From positions 1 to 12,296 of the forward strand of contig CAZBBC010000138.1 in NCBI GenBank assembly GCA_964489835.1: a stretch of 12,296 bases of DNA. Direction: 5' to 3'. Below are positions 1 to 7,868 of this stretch, in pieces. The number at the start of each line of letters is the position of its first letter. Within the stretch, counting starts at the first letter, position 1. The translations under genes were made by a program, and so were the position numbers. Under the pieces are notes generated by a model that saw nothing but the letters and a program-made list of their open reading frames with translations, was not told where the DNA came from and did not search any database. The DNA comes from CAZBBC01 sp964489835. Lineage in GTDB: Bacteria; Calditrichota; Calditrichia; JAJRVZ01.

Positions 1-72
1 TATTTTACGATTCATCAATTAAAGGATAAATCATGAAAAGAGCTGAGGCGTTTTTATCTAAACATATGCCAA

Positions 73-87
73 TCTCCTAATAGGAGA
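73..87. repeat. Short perfect inverted repeat, 7-bp arms
   Basis: TCTCCTA, a single A, then TAGGAGA form a tight perfect inverted repeat inside the degraded YCII-type region. There is no T-run after it, so it is not a convincing terminator, and a one-base loop is too small for a stable hairpin without opening the inner pairs. It may be chance. Confidence 0.25.
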
Positions 88-143
88 CCCGAACAAGAGT
101 CGGAATCATTATCTGAGGAATTCTATCTGGAAGCACAACGTCA

Positions 144-269
144 ATGTCTGGTTTCACTATAATTGAAGCTGATTCTATGGAGACGGCACTGGAGATTGCA
201 AAAGCTTGCCCGTTTCTTGATATTGGTGGTTCACTTGAGGTGTCAGAGTTAATACAGATGCCAGTCTAA
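144..269 (+). pseudogene. YCII-related (DGPF-type) protein, C-terminal remnant
   Basis: Reading from the ATG at 144 gives 41 codons that contain the typical end of YCII-related proteins: an IIEADSMETALEIAK helix followed by a CPFLDIGG turn and a final strand (SLEVSEL). Full members are about 95-130 residues and carry an N-terminal ferredoxin-like half. Here the same frame meets stops at 114 and 81, so the front half is missing or frameshifted. A possible original start is the ATG at 33, preceded by AAAGGA, but it reaches a TAA after 15 codons. The family fold is known; its role is mostly uncharacterised, with some members linked to sigma factors. I read this as a degraded gene, although a 41-residue peptide cannot be excluded. 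Confidence 0.6.
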
Positions 270-323
270 AAATAAATATTATTAATGATATAACCCGACT
301 GTAACAAGGATATTAAAAGAAAA

Positions 324-1535
324 TTGCGTGACCTGAAGGGTGAAATAAAAGAAAATAGCATAGAAACTTCTGCGTTAAAAGATTTCAATCTGTACATCAT
401 TTTCAGCATAACATTATTTGCTGTTATGGGCGTTGCAAGCATAACACCTGCTTTCCCTCAGATAATCAAACATTATAAGCTGACGGTAGAACAAATTGGC
501 TATTTAATTACGGTCTTTACTCTTCCGGGAATTTTTTTATCACCGTTTATGGGGATTCTTGCAGACAGGTATGGCCGAAAAACCATTCTTTTCCCTTCAA
601 TGCTTATTTTTGGAGTAGCTGGCTTTCTATGTGCATTTCAGAGCAATTATCAAGGCCTTTTAATGATGCGACTCATTCAAGGTGTAGGAGCGGCCTCACT
701 TGGTTCATTAAATATTACTTTAATCGGTGATTTATTTGATGGTAAAAAAAGAATTCAGGCCATGGGATACAACGCGAGTGTATTAAGTATTGGTACTGCC
801 TCATTTCCTGCTATCGGCGGTTTACTGGCATCATTTGACTGGCAGTATGCATTTTACCTTCCCGGGTTGGTGTTGCCCTTTGCCTTTATAGTTTTATTCC
901 GGCTTCAGACACCTAATATTCGTAATAACATTTCTTTGAATAAATATCTCGGAAATGCATGGAAAACGATCAACAGGAAGAAAGTTTGGGGGCTTTCCCT
1001 GGTAAATATTCTGGTATTTATTATTTTATACGGCGCTTTTCTTTCCTTTTTTCCCATTTTAATGGAAGCCCGTTTTCAAGCAAATTCCTTAGTTATTGGG
1101 ATAACGATGTCCCTAATGTCTCTAACCACAGCCATTTGTTCATCACAGTTGGGAAAGATAAGGATGAAGGTAACCTCTCATACATTGCTTTATCTCAGTT
1201 CCTTCGGATATGCCATCTCATTGGTGATAGTGTCCTTTGCTTCGGGTTGGGTTATGCTGATTACTGCTATTTTATTGTTCGGGGTTGCACACGGCTTTTT
1301 TATACCAAATATTCAAACGGCATTGGTAGGAATGGCCCCTCTATCCGAAAGGGCTGCTTTTATGTCTGTTAATAGTATGGTGTTAAGAATTGGGCAGACT
1401 CTGGGCCCAGTGGTTGCCGCTCTTTTTTATATCCATCATAACATCCAACCGGTATTCTGGTTAAGCGCGATCATTGCACTGTTGATGATTGTTATCATCA
1501 AAACAATGGTTGGAGAACTTGATCAAAAAGTATAG
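324..1535 (+). CDS. MFS transporter, DHA1-type drug efflux
   Basis: This 403-residue protein has about 12 hydrophobic segments after a polar N-terminus of about 21 residues, the usual size for a 12-TM major facilitator. Between TM2 and TM3 (residues 77-86) it has the MFS motif A, GILADRYGRK. Around residues 153-168 (SIGTASFPAIGG) it has a motif C-like stretch, typical of proton-driven antiporters that export drugs or metabolites. It probably sits in the inner membrane and expels small hydrophobic compounds; the substrate cannot be read from sequence. The start is uncertain: no ATG exists before residue 35, so a TTG at 324 is taken. The only Shine-Dalgarno-like sequence, AAGGA at 306-310, is 13 bases upstream, which is long. 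No partner gene is in an obvious operon with it. Confidence 0.85.
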   Translation: MRDLKGEIKENSIETSALKDFNLYIIFSITLFAVMGVASITPAFPQIIKHYKLTVEQIGYLITVFTLPGIFLSPFMGILADRYGRKTILFPSMLIFGVAGFLCAFQSNYQGLLMMRLIQGVGAASLGSLNITLIGDLFDGKKRIQAMGYNASVLSIGTASFPAIGGLLASFDWQYAFYLPGLVLPFAFIVLFRLQTPNIRNNISLNKYLGNAWKTINRKKVWGLSLVNILVFIILYGAFLSFFPILMEARFQANSLVIGITMSLMSLTTAICSSQLGKIRMKVTSHTLLYLSSFGYAISLVIVSFASGWVMLITAILLFGVAHGFFIPNIQTALVGMAPLSERAAFMSVNSMVLRIGQTLGPVVAALFYIHHNIQPVFWLSAIIALLMIVIIKTMVGELDQKV

Positions 1536-1585
1536 GATTTTGAACAATTTTAAAACTGTTTATTAATCGTATAATGGAATTTAGT

Positions 1586-1678
1586 ATGATGCGCCCTGAA
1601 TATCAGAACAACGTGATCCTGTATCCGGCGTATATTTGGTGGCGCTTGAAGTACACCTATGAGAATGATTGGGACTAG
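1586..1678 (+). other. Small ORF of 30 codons, unknown
   Basis: The gap of 245 bases between the MFS gene and the next lipoprotein gene contains a 30-codon ORF starting with two ATGs. Its product is rich in aromatic residues (YPAYIWWRLKYTYENDWD at the end), which is not what random AT-rich sequence usually gives. There is no clear ribosome binding site (only TTTAGT just before it). It could be a remnant of a larger membrane or enzyme gene or a chance ORF. I do not recognise a family. The rest of the gap holds a GC-rich patch with the 10-bp palindrome CCGGGCCCGG at 1717-1726 and nothing else I can support. Confidence 0.25.
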
Positions 1679-1780
1679 GATGGGTCATCTTAATGTGCTC
1701 ATCCGGGAGGGGATAACCGGGCCCGGGATGGCACCGGAAATGCCTGATTTTTAATTTTATTATAGGAAGAAATAACAATA

Positions 1781-2896
1781 ATGAGAAAACTTACATTATT
1801 CGTTTCATTATTTACACTAACTGGTCTTTTTCTTAGTTGTGGGGAAAAGATAAATTCATCTGATAAAGGTGAAATGATCAAATCTTATTGCCTTGACTTT
1901 AATTGGGGAGAAGGAGGCCCCAATGGTTTTGCTGAACCTGGATTATGGGCTGATGCAAATCCGCAGGAACATATCAAATGGTATAAAGATCTGGGAGTAA
2001 ATGCAGTTCAAACATTTATCGTTTCCTGTAATGGCTACGCCTGGTATAAAAATGGTATAGTACCACCTCAACCCGGTTTAAAGCATGATTTTTTACCAGA
2101 AATGGTTAGACTGGGGCATTTGGCAGAAATGAAAGTACTGGGATATTTATGCATAGGCTCCAACACACGTTGGGGTATTGAAAACCCTGATTACAGTTAT
2201 GGATATCCGTCTGATCGTCATATCCCATTTACCCGAAAATATTTGGAATATCTGGATGTAACTATCCGGGATGCCATTAAAAAGACTGGGATTGATGGAT
2301 TTATGATAGATTGGTTTTACCAACCTAACAGAAGCAGTAATCAAGGGAAATGGTTAGACAGCGAGAAACAGCGCTACCAGGAACTAATGGGTAAATCATT
2401 CCCCGGCGTTGAAAAGCTTACAAAAAAGGATTATAATGCCTATAGCAGACTTGCTATTGAAGAATGTTGGAATGTTATTTATAAGGCAGCCAAAGAGACT
2501 GATCCAAATACTATTATATGGTTGACTTCCTTTGATATAACGCACCCGCATATCATTCATTCAAAAATGTTTCAAGAAGTTGATTGGTTAATGAATGAAG
2601 AAGGTGATTTAGCAAAAATAGATTCAATTAAAACTATGGTTGGAGAAGATACACGCTTAATTACATGTCTGGCAAGTTGGAACAATAAAGATGCTAAAAA
2701 AGTTGCTATTGATGCGCTTAAAAAAGATGTTGGTCTTTATGGTTTTGCAAAACCAAATATAAATTCTCTCTTACCCCCGATAGAATATTATCTCTCATCA
2801 CCAATTGATAGTTTTGAAAATGATGATAGAAATATTGCTACATTTGCTCGTGTTTTTAATAACTTACCCATGGATTTCACTAAGGAAAAAGAATGA
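1781..2896 (+). CDS. Secreted lipoprotein, putative TIM-barrel glycoside hydrolase
   Basis: This is a 371-residue protein with a lipoprotein signal peptide: a hydrophobic core at residues 4-19 and a lipobox ending FLSC, so Cys20 is the likely lipidated residue. The mature part looks like a TIM-barrel hydrolase of the kind often annotated as a hypothetical glycosyl hydrolase in the alpha-amylase superfamily. Signs are the EHIKWYKDLGVNAVQTF stretch (64-80), the strand end TGIDGFMIDWFYQP (169-182, Asp172 and Asp177 as candidate active-site acids), IIWLTS (245-250) and the VDWLMNEE segment (267-273). It probably acts on a polysaccharide at the cell surface; the substrate is unknown. AGGAAGA ends 10 bases before the ATG, supporting the start. 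Its stop overlaps the first codons of the GH20 remnant that follows, so the C-terminal few residues (after about 366) may not be original. Confidence 0.7.
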   Translation: MRKLTLFVSLFTLTGLFLSCGEKINSSDKGEMIKSYCLDFNWGEGGPNGFAEPGLWADANPQEHIKWYKDLGVNAVQTFIVSCNGYAWYKNGIVPPQPGLKHDFLPEMVRLGHLAEMKVLGYLCIGSNTRWGIENPDYSYGYPSDRHIPFTRKYLEYLDVTIRDAIKKTGIDGFMIDWFYQPNRSSNQGKWLDSEKQRYQELMGKSFPGVEKLTKKDYNAYSRLAIEECWNVIYKAAKETDPNTIIWLTSFDITHPHIIHSKMFQEVDWLMNEEGDLAKIDSIKTMVGEDTRLITCLASWNNKDAKKVAIDALKKDVGLYGFAKPNINSLLPPIEYYLSSPIDSFENDDRNIATFARVFNNLPMDFTKEKE

Positions 2897-3239
2897 TTAT
2901 GATTATAAGCGCATTTCCACCTTAAAAGCCTATTCTTTTGATCCTCTTCCCAAAGAATTGAGTTCGAAACAGGCCGGACATATTCTCGGTGCACAGGCTA
3001 ATTTCTGGTCGCACATTGACAGGACTGAAGCAGATGTGGACAAGCAGTTGTTCCCGCGACTGTTATCTATTGCAGAGATCACGTGGTCATCAGATGACCA
3101 ACGGGACGAGAGCTGTTTTAGGGATCGTGTTGTAATACACTTGGACCGTCTGAAGGAACTTGGCGTTAACTACCATCAAGATCCTTCAATAATGAAGACA
3201 GAGCCTGTCCAACATGAGTGTCAACCTGATAAGAAATAG
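2886..3239 (+). pseudogene. GH20 beta-N-acetylhexosaminidase, C-terminal fragment
   Basis: Reading in the frame of position 2886 gives NDYDYKRI, then a strand near YSFDPLP, then HILGAQANFWSH, then LFPRLLSIAEITWS and a final helix ending LGVNYH. This is the recognisable end of the GH20 barrel: the GAQ..W segment and the E..W segment that line the sugar pocket of hexosaminidases that remove terminal GlcNAc or GalNAc. Full GH20 enzymes are 500-700 residues; about 100 remain, and the catalytic Asp-Glu pair is absent, so it cannot be active. The open frame extends upstream to 2805, but that part is only the neighbouring gene read out of frame. The last ~17 residues before the TAG at 3237 do not look like GH20. 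It appears to be the relic left by a deletion that removed the front of the gene. Confidence 0.75.
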
Positions 3240-3428
3240 CTGCGCATTGATATTGTAACCTCCGGAGGCACTGATGAGAATCATGCCTGGAATGCGATAG
3301 ACCTATACGAACTCGAAGATGCCTGGGTTAAGAATCGTACCATGCTTCATTTTGGATATTCAGGAATATGTATGGGTACGGCGACTCGTATAACCATCGA
3401 CAATTGCCAGGATAACAGGATAAATTGA
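3240..3428 (+). pseudogene. Parallel beta-helix (pectate-lyase-like) protein fragment
   Basis: Directly after the TAG that closes the GH20 remnant, and in the same frame, 62 codons run to a TGA at 3426. They encode NAWNAIDLYELEDAWVKN, then HFGYSGICMGTATRITIDNC. This matches the rungs of right-handed parallel beta-helix proteins, where the pattern of an aromatic, a 'W(V/I)(K/R)N' turn and a 'T(R/K)ITI.NC' turn repeats. Such folds occur in polysaccharide lyases and polygalacturonase-like enzymes. There is no start codon with a ribosome binding site and only a few rungs remain, so it is a relic of a large secreted enzyme. The assignment rests on pattern recognition of the rungs; the exact family is not certain. 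Confidence 0.55.
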
Positions 3429-3466
3429 AAATTTTTGACTTCCATTAACTTTAAAAGGAGATTAGT

Positions 3467-5623
3467 ATGAGTAAATGTATCAATCGCCGTGATTTCATCA
3501 AAACGTCTGCTCTTGTGGGTGGAGTTTCTGTCCTGCCGCTTCAATTTTTCGGGTGCGGTCCCAAGGGCGCCAAGGATTTTTTGTATACGCTGCCGGAATA
3601 TGACATTTTCGCAAAAATCAAAACGCCGCGGAATCTTGTTCGCTATAAGCTAACCCGTTTAAAGGAGTCTTTTCCTGATGCTGACGCAAAGTATATCTGG
3701 ATGCTACATCCGGTTCTGACTATTTTCCAGGGACTCATTAATCGCAAAGAGCCGAGGATTTGGTTTGACCAGGGACCAGATTCGGTGGACTGGCTAGCTG
3801 TTTACAAGAAAGATGGATATAGCATCCCGGTGGAGAATGCACCTGATTTCCCATCCCTTATCAAGCGGTTTGCCGGTGAGCTGGACGGCTATATCATCTT
3901 TGATCCTAATATGTTGCACAGCTTGAATGTGGCACAAACCTGGGGCGGTCTTGAAAACTGGATGGTGATCACACCGGAAATGGAATCCCTTGTTAAAAGT
4001 ACCGGCTTGACGCTGAAAGAGGACCTGCGCGGCCGATGGCCGGGGCGCGTTCCAGCCTACGAGTGGGCATTCGAGAATCTTTTCCTCCGATGTTCCAAAC
4101 ATATGATCGCCAACTGCTGCGTCGATTATCCTTATAGCGGTCATTACGTCAATCGGGACTTTTTCATCGCAAACAATGCATTTATTATGGATCTCTCGGC
4201 AGCTTATCGCCAGCGTAAAGAATACCGGCTCATGGATAAAATTTACGCGCAGATGAAAACGCCGGGCGGCGTGTGGGGATGGCATGATACCCGGGATCAT
4301 GAACACTGGGCGGTGGAGCGGTCTTCTCGCAAGGGATTGTACACCATCTGCTCCGGCCTGCTAAATTTGTCTGTGCATGGTGGGATTAAGCCAAAAGAGA
4401 CAAGCCTACCAAAGCAGAAAAAAAGCCCCCGAAAAGATCTCACAGCTAAAAAGGATAAAATATATATAGCTTTTATTATGACCGACGGCGATTCTCTATG
4501 GGTCATGGACACCTTGCAGTATGGAAACTGGAAGCCTGAAAAAAAACGCGACTTTCCGATATCCTGGGGTTTTCTGCCGCTCCTTGCTGACATTGCACCG
4601 GCGGTTTACCTCCACTATATTGCCACACAGCAGCCCAACGATTATATGTTTTGCGGACCTGCCGGCGCCGGCTACACATATACACATTTGCATCCCGATC
4701 CGCACACCTTTCTGCGTTACAGCAAATTCTACATGAAACGATGCGATCTGAAAATTCCATATATTACCAATTGGAATGATTACACCAATTGGCAGGAAGT
4801 GGACGTTCCCTCATTTAATCCCATTCTTTACAAAGAACTGGATAACTGCATCGGTTATGTCCGCGGTATGGGCGAATCGGCGTTTGATCCGCACTATAAT
4901 TTCAAGGACAAGCCTTTTCTCTTTTGTGGAGAGGGATTGCATGCCCCTGACAAGGATGACGTCGCTACGGTCAGAAATTTTATCGAGGCTAATCCCAACA
5001 GACCATTATTCATTCCCCTGTTGATCAATATTACCATTTCTGTGGAAAGAATTCGTAAAATCACAACGGCTTTAAAAGACTACAACATTGACTACGTTCG
5101 TTTGGATGATTTAATGTACCTCATTAAAAGTGCCTACAAGCAGGGATTTATCACCGAGGATCTCTATCCGAACCGGAAAGGAAATGAAAAGATTCTCAGT
5201 CAGGAAGCAGCTGGGAAATGGCCGGGTGCCAAAGCGGGTATTGAAAAATTGACGCCCATTTTGACCGCACAGACAGAGGCTAAGGCGCTTGCATTGATGA
5301 ATACAAAAGAAGCCGGTCTGGCTCTGGGACAGGAAATAACGAAGGAGGATGGGGCAGACATCCTGGCCTTTGCCCTGTGTGAAAGTATGTTTTCGCTGGT
5401 TAAAAATGTGCTGAACTATAAAGGCATCTATGTCAACAAACGGGTGGAGGCTGTAAATCAGTTTATCGGTATGTTTTCCTCATGGGATGATGTCGACGGG
5501 CTATCAGATCTTATTCACATCTGGCAACATTGGGATGAATTGATATTCCAGTGGGGAGAAATTGTATCCATGGGTAGACGGCTAATTAAAGTGTACCACC
5601 AGGCAGACGGATTGTTCCACTAG
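3467..5623 (+). CDS. GxGYxYP-family protein, Tat-exported lipoprotein
   Basis: This 718-residue protein starts with a twin-arginine signal: NRRDFIK at 6-12, a hydrophobic stretch, then FFGC with Cys30 as likely lipidation site. It should therefore be folded before export and anchored in the envelope. The body matches the GxGYxYP family (Pfam GxGYxYP plus its N-terminal domain), thought to be a TIM-barrel-like putative glycoside hydrolase. Seen here are an N-terminal region with WMLHPVLTIFQGLINR (78-93), the IMTDGDSLW motif (337-345), and the signature at 400-406, GAGYTYT, where the usual final Pro is Thr. CGEGLHAPDKDD (487-498) and LFIPLLINITISVERI (514-529) also fit. After about residue 560 come ~160 residues of mostly helical character. 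AAAAGGAG lies 6 bases before the ATG. It heads a tight group with the membrane protein at 5669 and the protein at 7206. Substrate unknown. Confidence 0.85.
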   Translation: MSKCINRRDFIKTSALVGGVSVLPLQFFGCGPKGAKDFLYTLPEYDIFAKIKTPRNLVRYKLTRLKESFPDADAKYIWMLHPVLTIFQGLINRKEPRIWFDQGPDSVDWLAVYKKDGYSIPVENAPDFPSLIKRFAGELDGYIIFDPNMLHSLNVAQTWGGLENWMVITPEMESLVKSTGLTLKEDLRGRWPGRVPAYEWAFENLFLRCSKHMIANCCVDYPYSGHYVNRDFFIANNAFIMDLSAAYRQRKEYRLMDKIYAQMKTPGGVWGWHDTRDHEHWAVERSSRKGLYTICSGLLNLSVHGGIKPKETSLPKQKKSPRKDLTAKKDKIYIAFIMTDGDSLWVMDTLQYGNWKPEKKRDFPISWGFLPLLADIAPAVYLHYIATQQPNDYMFCGPAGAGYTYTHLHPDPHTFLRYSKFYMKRCDLKIPYITNWNDYTNWQEVDVPSFNPILYKELDNCIGYVRGMGESAFDPHYNFKDKPFLFCGEGLHAPDKDDVATVRNFIEANPNRPLFIPLLINITISVERIRKITTALKDYNIDYVRLDDLMYLIKSAYKQGFITEDLYPNRKGNEKILSQEAAGKWPGAKAGIEKLTPILTAQTEAKALALMNTKEAGLALGQEITKEDGADILAFALCESMFSLVKNVLNYKGIYVNKRVEAVNQFIGMFSSWDDVDGLSDLIHIWQHWDELIFQWGEIVSMGRRLIKVYHQADGLFH

Positions 5624-5653
5624 AACATCCTTATGAGATGCTTGAGCTGTATG

Positions 5654-5660
5654 AAAGGAA
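5654..5660 (+). promoter_or_regulatory. Shine-Dalgarno that decides the start at 5669
   Basis: AAAGGAA ends 8 bases before the ATG at 5669. The earlier in-frame ATG at 5633 has no purine-rich site in front of it, and the 12 residues it would add (rich in Cys, Lys and Met) precede the well-formed site. The downstream start is therefore preferred. A further in-frame ATG at 5738 directly precedes the first membrane segment but has a poor site. Confidence 0.55.
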
Positions 5661-5668
5661 AACAAACA

Positions 5669-7216
5669 ATGATGATTATAGCGAATAAGCAAAGATATCA
5701 GCAGCATCGTGAAGCAAGTGACCAGGGGACACACACCATGGTTCACGATCTATGGCTGCCTGTTTTGCTCTTTGGGAGCATGGGCGCAATTACCTGGGCT
5801 ATACGCGGAACCTCCGGATGGGGGGGTGTTGATGGAACCGTTGTCCCGGGATTGATGTGGGGATTGCTTTGGTACTATCTGTGTTATCGGAGAGGTATCG
5901 AGGCCCGTGGTATTGTATTCTGGCTCGGACTCGGGATCGCCCTTGGCGGAGAGCTTGGCTATGGTCAATATGTTGGCTGGATGCAGGGTATTTTTAATGT
6001 TGGAAATGAGACCATCCCCATTGCACCCTGGATTGGATATGCCTGGTTTGTGCTCTGCGGGATCGGTTGGGCTGCCCCGGGAGGTATACTGTTAGGCTGG
6101 GCACTGGGCGAAAGGACTTCCAATACGGCATGGCTCGTCCGCTCTATCCTGCTGCTCGGGTTGCTGGTCTTATTGTTTGCCTGGCCGTTTGTCGATTGGC
6201 TTTCGGGGCAATTTGTCCGGATTTGGCCCGGATTGCTGTTTCCCCATGCGGATCTGGGATTGTACGCCGGTGAACTTGGCAAACACCTGGAACGAACAGT
6301 CTACACCAATACACAGAATTTTGCCGTGGTCCTATGGTGGGTGATTGCATTGCTGGTAGCCTGGTTGCAACGTGACCGGACCACGCTGGTCACCGGTCTG
6401 TTGCTTGGCGGTGGATTTGGGATCGGTTTCATGCTAAGCGCGCTGTGGTGCCTGGGATATGGAATCGCGCCTGGCTATATCGATTGGTGGAAAATGTGGG
6501 AGTTAAATGCCGGTTTCAATCTGGGACTGCTCTATGCGATCACACTGTTTTGGGCGATACGACAAGTCGACAAGAACTATCATCGGAACGGCGTTCCCCG
6601 TACGGCTCCCAAGGAAAACATTATACGCACCACTACCGACGCATGGCAGGAGACCTTGTTCCTGGCAATCGGGGGATCGCTTCTGCTGTTTTTTATGGGA
6701 TTTGAATATTTTTTCTGGACCGGTATCTTTTTGAGCGTATTCTACCTGGTCGCCATGAGTCTGACATTAACAGGCACGGGTAAAACGTACGATACCCATG
6801 CGGAGAAACGCCGGAACATTTTATTAACCTATAGTGCATTTCTGCTCGTTTTCCTGATGTTCCACGGCGGTTCCTCGGCTGCAGGTGTTTTACTGGGTTT
6901 TTATTCGGTTGAGGCTGTGGACCAGTATGCCTGGCCCGTGGCGCGTATTGCCCTGTTTGTGCCTGTCGCACTCCTGGTGGTTGGTGTGACCTTAGTTAAA
7001 ATGTGGCGCTTCATCCGGTCGGATCGCACGCCGGAAGAACAGAGCCGGGCAATAGGAGCACTACCCGAACGCATGGTCGATCTCATGACCGGAATGGCCT
7101 TTATCGGCGCCTTGTCCATATGGCCGGCAAAGATCGGCGTGCTCTATGCGGTATTTATCTTTCTTGCCCTTTTCGCCTTTAACCGGATCAATCGCCGGTT
7201 CAACGATGATGAATAA
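5669..7216 (+). CDS. Polytopic inner-membrane protein of unknown family
   Basis: From the preferred start this is a 515-residue protein with about 11-13 hydrophobic segments spread over its whole length after a 25-residue polar N-terminus. Glycine- and tryptophan-rich motifs stand out: AIRGTSGWGGVDG (44-56) at the end of the first segment, GGELGYGQYVGW (93-104), and FHGGSSAAG before one of the later segments. Such conserved-looking polar patches within membrane segments suggest a transporter or a membrane enzyme, not a structural protein. I recognise a family resemblance to uncharacterised membrane proteins of Planctomycetes and FCB bacteria but cannot name a function. It follows the GxGYxYP gene by about 45 bases and overlaps the next gene, so co-expression is likely and it may handle the product of that enzyme. 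Its GC content is visibly higher than that of its neighbours. Confidence 0.8.
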   Translation: MMIIANKQRYQQHREASDQGTHTMVHDLWLPVLLFGSMGAITWAIRGTSGWGGVDGTVVPGLMWGLLWYYLCYRRGIEARGIVFWLGLGIALGGELGYGQYVGWMQGIFNVGNETIPIAPWIGYAWFVLCGIGWAAPGGILLGWALGERTSNTAWLVRSILLLGLLVLLFAWPFVDWLSGQFVRIWPGLLFPHADLGLYAGELGKHLERTVYTNTQNFAVVLWWVIALLVAWLQRDRTTLVTGLLLGGGFGIGFMLSALWCLGYGIAPGYIDWWKMWELNAGFNLGLLYAITLFWAIRQVDKNYHRNGVPRTAPKENIIRTTTDAWQETLFLAIGGSLLLFFMGFEYFFWTGIFLSVFYLVAMSLTLTGTGKTYDTHAEKRRNILLTYSAFLLVFLMFHGGSSAAGVLLGFYSVEAVDQYAWPVARIALFVPVALLVVGVTLVKMWRFIRSDRTPEEQSRAIGALPERMVDLMTGMAFIGALSIWPAKIGVLYAVFIFLALFAFNRINRRFNDDE

Positions 7217-7805
7217 AGAATTTAAACATATGCGAATACTGGTATGGGTAACCATCCCTGTTTTAATTTTTGTAATTTTTTCAAATATCTTTGCTTCAGA
7301 AATTACCTGGATTAGTAACAACGAATATCGTTTAATTCTGAGCACAAAGGATTCCTACTCGAAGTATTCAACCGTACCTCTTTCCTTTACAATGGAGCAA
7401 GGTGAAATTAGCAATCGATTTAACATTAATTTGAATGAAATCAATTTAAACAGTATCCGAGTGGTTCAATATGATACAAATAATAAACCTGTTAAACGTA
7501 GCATAGCTAGTATAGAAGAGCAATATTACATTCCCTTCCACAGGAACGATGATTTATCGTCCAACAAATTAAGAATCAGCTGGCGTGTAAATGTAAACGA
7601 TGCTAATACTTTTGCCATTTATTTTTCAAGAAAGGGTTATGGGTTGCAATACCCGATGGTTGAGATACCTGTCATTGGCGATGGAATGTTGGACCTTTTT
7701 CTCGGCGGTGAAGATGGTAAAATTACGTGTTTTCACCGGGCTTTTATTGAGGATGATTTACCTATTTTACGGTTAGTAGAAACGGAACTGCATAAAACAG
7801 ATTAG
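7206..7805 (+). CDS. Secreted beta-sandwich/FG-GAP-like protein, probably truncated
   Basis: The likely start is ATG 7206 or 7209 (199 or 198 residues), which overlaps the stop of the previous gene, so translation is probably coupled. A further frame extension to 7146 lies inside that gene and is unlikely. Residues 10-30 form a signal peptide ending IFA, with SEITW as the mature start. Residues 31-150 look like a beta-sandwich module ending with AIYFSRKGYG, of the sort found at the front of large sugar-active secreted proteins. Then VIGDG joins directly to MLDLFLGGEDGKITCF and a short FIEDDLPIL stretch, which resembles one FG-GAP/VCBS blade ('DGDxDLxxGxEDG'). In full-length proteins many blades would be expected. 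I infer an internal deletion and loss of the C-terminus. It may be a pseudogene. The domain calls are by eye. Confidence 0.55.
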   Translation: MMNKEFKHMRILVWVTIPVLIFVIFSNIFASEITWISNNEYRLILSTKDSYSKYSTVPLSFTMEQGEISNRFNINLNEINLNSIRVVQYDTNNKPVKRSIASIEEQYYIPFHRNDDLSSNKLRISWRVNVNDANTFAIYFSRKGYGLQYPMVEIPVIGDGMLDLFLGGEDGKITCFHRAFIEDDLPILRLVETELHKTD

Positions 7806-7868
7806 CACACAAATATATATTCAATGCGTATTTGCAGTTGAAGATCGAACATCTCCTATCAAATAAGA

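Noticed and set aside
959..1372. 137-codon ORF inside the efflux gene
   Set aside because: It is a different frame of a clear MFS gene and shows no family pattern of its own.
2805..2885. N-terminal part of the ORF that carries the GH20 relic
   Set aside because: These 27 codons are the lipoprotein gene read out of frame; the hydrophobic stretch they give is not a real signal peptide.
3794..4306. 170-codon minus-strand ORF inside the GxGYxYP gene
   Set aside because: It lies wholly opposite a well-supported gene and its product, rich in His, Cys and Pro, matches nothing I know.
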